DNA from: Nocardioides donggukensis
GTDB lineage: Bacteria > Actinomycetota > Actinomycetes > Propionibacteriales > Nocardioidaceae
DNA: 64,000 nucleotides
NCBI RefSeq assembly: GCF_014842875.1
Contig: NZ_JACYXZ010000003.1
Span: forward strand, 1 to 64,000
Direction of reading: 5' to 3'
Both the position numbers and the translations under genes were made by a program. The stretch's first letter is position 1; the number at the start of each line of letters is the position of its first letter. Below, piece after piece: positions 53,683-64,000 of this stretch. The notes beneath the pieces are model-generated. The model did not search any database. It was not told the DNA's origin and saw nothing but the letters and a program-made list of their open reading frames with translations.

Positions 53683-53755
53683 AGCCGGTGTCCTCTCAGG
53701 TCGTTCCTCCCGGGTCGGACCATATACGTCCGGCCCGGCTGGCTCGCGAGCCGTC

Positions 53756-54535
53756 TCAGGCGCCCTCGAACCGTGCCTTGCCGGGGCCGCTCTCCATGAA
53801 CGAGGTCATCCCGGTGCTGCGGTCCCGCGTCGCGAACAGCGCGGCGAACTGCTGCCGCTCGATCTCCAGCCCGGTCTCGAGGTCCACCTCGGACCCGCGG
53901 TCGACGGCCTCCTTCGCGGCCCGGAGGGCGTACGTCGCGGCGCCGGCGAACTGCCCGGCCCAGGCGACGGCCTGCTCGTAGACCTCCGCGGCGGGGACCA
54001 CCCGGTCGACCAGGCCGATCCGCAGCGCCTCGTCGGCCTTGACGAAGCGGCCGGTGAAGATGATGTCCTTGGCGGTGCTGGGCCCGACCAGTCGGGTCAG
54101 CCGCTGGGTCCCGCCGGCACCGGGGATGATCCCGAGCAGGATCTCCGGCTGGCCGAGCGTGGCGTCCTCGGCGGCGAACCGCACATCCGCGCACAGCGCC
54201 AGCTCGCACCCACCGCCGAGCGCGTAGCCGGTGACGGCGGCGACGACCGGCTTTGGGATCCGGGCCACCGCGGTGAAGGCCGACTGCAGCCCGCCGGAGC
54301 GCTGCACCATGTCGGTGTAGGACATCGCCGCCATCTCCTTGATGTCGGCACCGGCGGCGAAGACCCGCTCCCCGCCGTAGACCACGACCGCCTTGACGTC
54401 CTCGCGCTCGGTCGCCTCCGCCGCGGCCGCCCGGATCTCCTCCTGCATCTGGCGGTCGAGGGCGTTCATCTTCGGCCGGTCCAGCCGGATCGTGGCCACC
54501 CCGTCGGCGACCTCCAGTCGAACGAACTCACCCAT
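53756..54535 (-). CDS. Enoyl-CoA hydratase/isomerase
   Basis: A 259-residue crotonase-fold protein that hydrates 2-enoyl-CoA in fatty acid oxidation. FAAGADIKEM forms the first oxyanion-hole strand; GYALGGGCELALCADVRFA and EILLGIIPGAGGTQRL contain the catalytic Glu residues of true hydratases. ATG 54535 has GGGAG 9 nt upstream. It is divergent from glgX and 73 bp downstream of the 123-aa membrane gene. Confidence 0.93.
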   Translation of the reverse strand: MGEFVRLEVADGVATIRLDRPKMNALDRQMQEEIRAAAAEATEREDVKAVVVYGGERVFAAGADIKEMAAMSYTDMVQRSGGLQSAFTAVARIPKPVVAAVTGYALGGGCELALCADVRFAAEDATLGQPEILLGIIPGAGGTQRLTRLVGPSTAKDIIFTGRFVKADEALRIGLVDRVVPAAEVYEQAVAWAGQFAGAATYALRAAKEAVDRGSEVDLETGLEIERQQFAALFATRDRSTGMTSFMESGPGKARFEGA

Positions 54536-54641
54536 GGATCGAGTCTCCCAAGCTGTCGGATCGAGTGCTGGCCGGTCACCGCGCCGGGCGACCGGTCGGA
54601 CGTGGACGGAGCCTAGTCCACGGTCGCGGGGAGCCGTCAGG

Positions 54642-54647
54642 GACAAT
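54642..54647 (+). promoter_or_regulatory. Possible -10 box GACAAT of glgX
   Basis: GACAAT, 7 nt (ggtccgc), then GTG 54655. It keeps the A2 and T6 positions of the TANNNT type but lacks T1. Confidence 0.35.
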
Positions 54648-54654
54648 GGTCCGC

Positions 54655-56830
<2,176 letters not shown>

Positions 56831-56832
<2 letters not shown>

Positions 56833-56852
56833 GCCCTCCCGGGACAGGGCTC
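56831..56852. terminator. Hairpin between glgX and glgP
   Basis: gagccct pairs with agggctc around cccgggac. It is followed by three 12-bp tandem copies of gggctcagggca-like sequence up to the glgP stop. It separates two convergent genes; no T tract. Confidence 0.5.
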
Positions 56853-56874
56853 GGGGCAGGGCTCAGGGCAGGGC

Positions 56875-59448
56875 TCAGGGCAGGGCGACCAGGCCCAGCT
56901 CGGCCGGGGCCGCCATCCGGTCGTGCCGCGGCAGCACCCGCACCGTGTAGCCGAACGGGCCGGTGGTGCCGAGGGTCACCTCGCCCTCGAACCGGTGCCG
57001 GCCGCCCTCGTACTCCTCCACCGGGCGCAGCGCGCTGGTCGCCACGTCGACGAGGTCGTCCTCGTGCGCGACCGCGCCGTGCACCAGCTGGACCTCCACG
57101 TCCGAGGGCGCCAGCGACCCGAGCGAGGCGAAGACCCGGACCTGGACCCGGGACCCGACCTCGGGTGCGTCGGCCAGGCCCGAGCTCTCCACGTGCTCGA
57201 CCCGCACCCCCGGCCAGGCCTCGACGACCCGGCGCTTCCAGTCCGCGAACTCCGCGGCCCGCCCGTAGTCGCCGTTGAGGGCCCGGGAGGCCACCGCCGA
57301 CGGCGCGTAGAGCCGGTCGACGTAGTCGCGCACCATCCGGGTCGCGAGCACCTTGGGCCCGAGCGACTTCAGGGTGTGCCGGACCATCTCGATCCAGCGG
57401 GTCGGCACCCCTGCCGCGTCCACGTCGTAGAAGCGGGGGGCGACCTCGTGCTCGATCAGGTCGTAGAGCGCCGTCGCCTCGATGTCGTCGCGGTGGTCGG
57501 CGTCGTGGACGACGTCGGCGGACGGGATCGCCCAGCCGTTGTTGCCGTCGTACCACTCGTCCCACCAGCCGTCGAGGATGGAGAGGTTCAGGCCGCCGTT
57601 GAGGGCGGCCTTCATGCCGGAGGTGCCGCACGCCTCGTAGGGACGCAGCGGGTTGTTCAGCCAGACGTCGCAGCCGGGGTAGAGCGGCTGGGCCATGGCG
57701 ATGTCGTAGTTCGGCAGGAACACGATCCGGTGCCGGACCTCGGGGTCGTCGGCGAAGCGGACGATCTCCTGGATCAGCCGCTTGCCGCCGTCGTCGGCCG
57801 GGTGCGACTTGCCGGCGATGACCAGCTGGACCGGCCGCTCGGGGTCGAGCAGCAGCCGCTTGAGCCGGGCGGGGTCGCGCAGCATCAGCGTCAGGCGCTT
57901 GTACGACGGCACCCGGCGCGCGAAGCCGATCGTGAGCACGTCGGGGTCGAGCACGGAGTCCACCCAGCCGAGCTCGGCCCGGGCGGCACCACGGTTGAGC
58001 CAGGAGGCGTGCACCCGCCGGCGGGCGTCGTCCACGAGCCGCTGGCGCAGCACCCGCTTGGTGCTCCAGATGTCTCCGGCCGGGACCTTGTCGACGGCGT
58101 CCCAGACCCCGGCACCCTCGACGTCGGCGCCGGCCGAGCTCGCCAGCTCGAACACCTCGCGGGCGACCCAGGTCGGCGCGTGCACGCCGTTGGTGATCGA
58201 GGTGATCGGCACGTCGGTGACGTCGAAGTCGGACCACAGGCCGTTGAACATCCCGCGCGAGACCTGCCCGTGCAGCTCGGACACGCCGTTGGCGCGCTGC
58301 GCCAGCCGGAACCCCATGACCGCCATGTTGAAGACGCCCGCGTCGCCGCCGTCGAAGTCCTCGGCGCCCAGCGCGAGCACCCGCTCGACGGGCACGCCCG
58401 GGGTCGGGCTGTTGCCACCGAAGTACTGCTCGACCAGGTCCCGGGGGAACCGGTCGATCCCGGCCGGGACCGGGGTGTGGGTGGTGAACACGGTGCCGGC
58501 CCGCGAGACCTCGAGCGCGGTGTCGAAGTCGAGCTGCGGGCCCTCGGTCGTGAGCTCACGGATCCGCTCGACCCCGAGGAAGCCGGCGTGACCCTCGTTG
58601 GTGTGGAACACCTCCGGGTCCGGGGCGCCGGTGATCCGGGAGTGGGCGCGCAGGGCGCGCACCCCGCCGACGCCGAGCAGCAGCTCCTGGAGCAGCCGGT
58701 GCTCGGTGGTGCCGCCGTAGAGCCGGTCGGTGACCTCGCGCAGCGCGGACGGGTTCTCCTCCACGTCGGAGTCGAGCAGCAGCAGCGGCACCCGACCGAC
58801 CTGGGCCACCCAGATCCGGGCCCGGAGCGGGGCGTCGCCGGGGACCGGGACCTCGACCTGGGCGGGCCGACCGTCGTCCTCGCGCAGCAGCGAGATCGGG
58901 AGGCCGTCGGGGTCCAGCACCGGGTAGGTCTCCTCCTGCCACCCCTCCCGCGAGAGCGACTGCCGGAAGTAGCCGTGGCGGTAGAGCAGTCCGACCCCGA
59001 CCAGCGGGACGCCGAGGTCCGAGGCGGTCTTGAGGTGGTCGCCGGCGAGGATCCCCAGTCCCCCGGAGTACTGCGGCAGCACGGCGGTGATCCCGAACTC
59101 GGGCGAGAAGTAGGCGATCGAGCGCGGGGCCGGACGGTCGGCCTCCTGCGCCCGCTCACCGAACCAGCCCGGTCCGGTCAGGTAGTGCTCGAGGTCGGCG
59201 ACGGCCAGCTCGACCATGGTGCGGAAGCGGCGGTCGCCGGCCAGCTCGGCCAGCCGCCGGGGGCCGACCGCGCCCAGCATCCGGACCGGGTCCCGGTGGA
59301 CCGACTCCCACAGCTCGGGGTCCATGGCCCGGAAGACGTCCTGCGTCTCCGGGTGCCAGGACCAGCGCAGGTTCGCGGCGAGGTCGCCGAGACCGGAGAG
59401 CTCGTCGGGCAGGACGGGGCGGACGGTGAATCGTCGAATGGCACGCAC
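56875..59448 (-). CDS. glgP: Alpha-glucan phosphorylase
   Basis: An 857-residue phosphorylase of the long actinobacterial (TIGR02094) type. It releases glucose-1-phosphate from glycogen ends with PLP. A DUF3417 N-terminal domain (about residues 10-120, LRWSWHPETQDVF) is followed by the catalytic core, with HTPVPAGIDRFPRDLV, SITNGVH, RVPSYKRLTLMLRD, YDIAMAQPLYPGCDVWLNNPLRPYEACGTSGMKAALNGG as key blocks. GTG 59448 is preceded by TACGGT at 6 nt, so it is leaderless. It diverges from glgE with a 107-bp gap. Confidence 0.95.
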   Translation of the reverse strand: MRAIRRFTVRPVLPDELSGLGDLAANLRWSWHPETQDVFRAMDPELWESVHRDPVRMLGAVGPRRLAELAGDRRFRTMVELAVADLEHYLTGPGWFGERAQEADRPAPRSIAYFSPEFGITAVLPQYSGGLGILAGDHLKTASDLGVPLVGVGLLYRHGYFRQSLSREGWQEETYPVLDPDGLPISLLREDDGRPAQVEVPVPGDAPLRARIWVAQVGRVPLLLLDSDVEENPSALREVTDRLYGGTTEHRLLQELLLGVGGVRALRAHSRITGAPDPEVFHTNEGHAGFLGVERIRELTTEGPQLDFDTALEVSRAGTVFTTHTPVPAGIDRFPRDLVEQYFGGNSPTPGVPVERVLALGAEDFDGGDAGVFNMAVMGFRLAQRANGVSELHGQVSRGMFNGLWSDFDVTDVPITSITNGVHAPTWVAREVFELASSAGADVEGAGVWDAVDKVPAGDIWSTKRVLRQRLVDDARRRVHASWLNRGAARAELGWVDSVLDPDVLTIGFARRVPSYKRLTLMLRDPARLKRLLLDPERPVQLVIAGKSHPADDGGKRLIQEIVRFADDPEVRHRIVFLPNYDIAMAQPLYPGCDVWLNNPLRPYEACGTSGMKAALNGGLNLSILDGWWDEWYDGNNGWAIPSADVVHDADHRDDIEATALYDLIEHEVAPRFYDVDAAGVPTRWIEMVRHTLKSLGPKVLATRMVRDYVDRLYAPSAVASRALNGDYGRAAEFADWKRRVVEAWPGVRVEHVESSGLADAPEVGSRVQVRVFASLGSLAPSDVEVQLVHGAVAHEDDLVDVATSALRPVEEYEGGRHRFEGEVTLGTTGPFGYTVRVLPRHDRMAAPAELGLVALP

Positions 59449-59454
59449 CCACTG

Positions 59455-59460
59455 ACCGTA
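59455..59460 (-). promoter_or_regulatory. -10 box TACGGT of glgP
   Basis: TACGGT on the minus strand, 6 nt (CAGTGG), then GTG 59448. Confidence 0.5.
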
Positions 59461-59521
59461 CCCCTCGTGTGGATCGATCCAACAGGGCGACCAGCACGTG
59501 GGCGGACACCTCCCGGTCGGC

Positions 59522-59549
59522 TTGCACGACCTCCCCCGACCTCTAGGGT
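59522..59549 (+). promoter_or_regulatory. Promoter of the glgE-treS-maltokinase operon
   Basis: TTGCAC (59522-59527), 16 nt, TAGGGT (59544-59549), 6 nt, ATG 59556. Both boxes are present, so this is one of the best leaderless promoters in the window. Confidence 0.65.
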
Positions 59550-59555
59550 GGGGCC

Positions 59556-63258
<3,703 letters not shown>

Positions 63259-63262
<4 letters not shown>

Positions 63263-64000
63263 GGCAGGAGCTGGAGGACTTCGTGGCGCAGGCGCGCTGG
63301 TTCGGCGGGAAGGGCCGCGAGCTCACCGTCAGCGGCGTCCGCAGGGCCGGGGTGCTGCCCGGGCCCGACGAGGACATGGCCGTGGCGATCGAGCTCGTCG
63401 AGATCGCCTACGCCGACGGCGAGTCCGAGCTGTACCAGGTCCCGCTGGCCTACCGCCGGGCCGAGGAGCCGCGCCTCGAGCACGCCCTGGTCGGCGTCTG
63501 GGAGGACCCCGACTTCGGCTGGCGGCACGTGTACGACGCGGTGCACGACCGGGACGCGATGGCCCGCTGGCTGACCGCCTTCGTGGCGGAGGCGAACGGC
63601 ACCGCCGACCACCGCGAGGAGCTGGTCTTCCACACCCTCGGGGGGCACGACCTCGACGTCACCACCCACTCGACGCTGTTCAGCGGCGAGCAGTCGAACA
63701 GCTCGGTCGCCTTCGGCGACGACTGCCTGATGAAGGTCTTCCGCAAGGTCACCCCCGGCGTCAACCCGGACATCCAGGTGCACGACGTGCTGACCCGGGC
63801 CGGGTCCGACCACGTGGCCGGCCTCTACGGATGGCTGGACACCCTCGACGAGGGCACGGACTCGGTGATCCAGCTGGCGATGCTCCAGCAGTTCCTGCGC
63901 ACCGCGAGCGACGGCTGGGACCTGGCCCTCAACAGCGTCCGCAACCTGCTCTCCGAGGCCGACCTGCACGCCGACGAGGTCGGCGGCGACTTCGCGGGCG
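63259..64000 (+). CDS. mak: Maltokinase (partial, cut by the right edge)
   Basis: The first 247 residues of a maltokinase (Pep2/Mak), which phosphorylates maltose to maltose 1-phosphate with ATP. The N-terminal cap domain ([24 protein letters not shown]) and the beginning of the kinase N-lobe ([31 protein letters not shown], with a likely ATP-binding lysine in LMKVFRK) are visible. The catalytic loop is beyond the window. The ATG overlaps the treS stop by 4 nt. A branching enzyme gene (glgB) is expected to follow, completing the GlgE pathway. Confidence 0.93.

Overview
The window is chromosomal DNA of a very GC-rich actinobacterium, most probably Nocardioides or a close relative in the Propionibacteriales. 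The basis is the base composition, the housekeeping gene order, a tuberculostearate-type gene pair, DUF222-HNH genes of the mycobacterial 13E12 repeat family, and many leaderless genes with a TANNNT box 6-7 nt before an ATG or GTG. It carries 58 well-supported protein genes, a few small or broken ones, and one tRNA. No phage, transposase, rRNA or CRISPR was found.

Layout. 1-250: palindromic repeat array ending at a broken GNAT gene. 393-2584: flavodoxin-like reductase and two tandem Septum_form-type lipoproteins. 2632-14065 (mostly minus): era, siderophore-interacting flavoprotein, a 10-methyl fatty acid pair (FAD oxidoreductase plus Cfa-like methyltransferase), a secreted barrel protein, a deaminase-like remnant, an ECF sigma locus with Asp/Glu-rich proteins, CBS-domain protein, ybeY, phoH and HIT. 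The phoH-ybeY-CBS-(small gene)-era order is the usual actinobacterial one, here opened by about 7 kb of accessory genes. 14235-18744: SigE-type sigma factor with a GerMN/Gmad2 protein, then a Tat-exported DUF1800/DUF1501 pair. 18754-29191: rsmE, dnaJ, hrcA with a CIRCE operator, MBL hydrolase, DUF3097, DUF4870, hemW, acyl-CoA ligase, topoisomerase IB and a DoxX-like protein. 29282-40443: lepA, APH-like kinase, rpsT, holA, comEC, comEA, degV and leuS, the last behind a transcription attenuator with a Leu-rich leader peptide.

40642-44201: SDR / Baeyer-Villiger-type monooxygenase / acetoacetate-decarboxylase-like operon, a universal stress protein and tRNA-Ala(GGC). 44341-46790: DUF222-HNH gene flanked on both sides by palindromic repeat arrays. 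46833-49770: rsfS, nadD, a 50-aa membrane protein, a DedA-like protein and proA. 49924-54535: secreted lysyl-oxidase-like protein, etfBA, membrane protein, enoyl-CoA hydratase. 54655-64000: glycogen and alpha-glucan metabolism: glgX, glgP, then glgE-treS-maltokinase, which together form the trehalose-to-glucan GlgE route; the maltokinase runs off the right edge.

The most interesting signals are the leuS attenuator, the repeat-flanked DUF222-HNH module with evidence of a second copy just left of the window, a 22-bp perfect inverted repeat at 22722-22784, the interleaved hrcA/MBL promoters at CIRCE, and a leaderless upstream ORF coupled to the DedA-like gene. No wholly new system can be claimed from sequence alone. 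All family calls are by eye from motifs and context.
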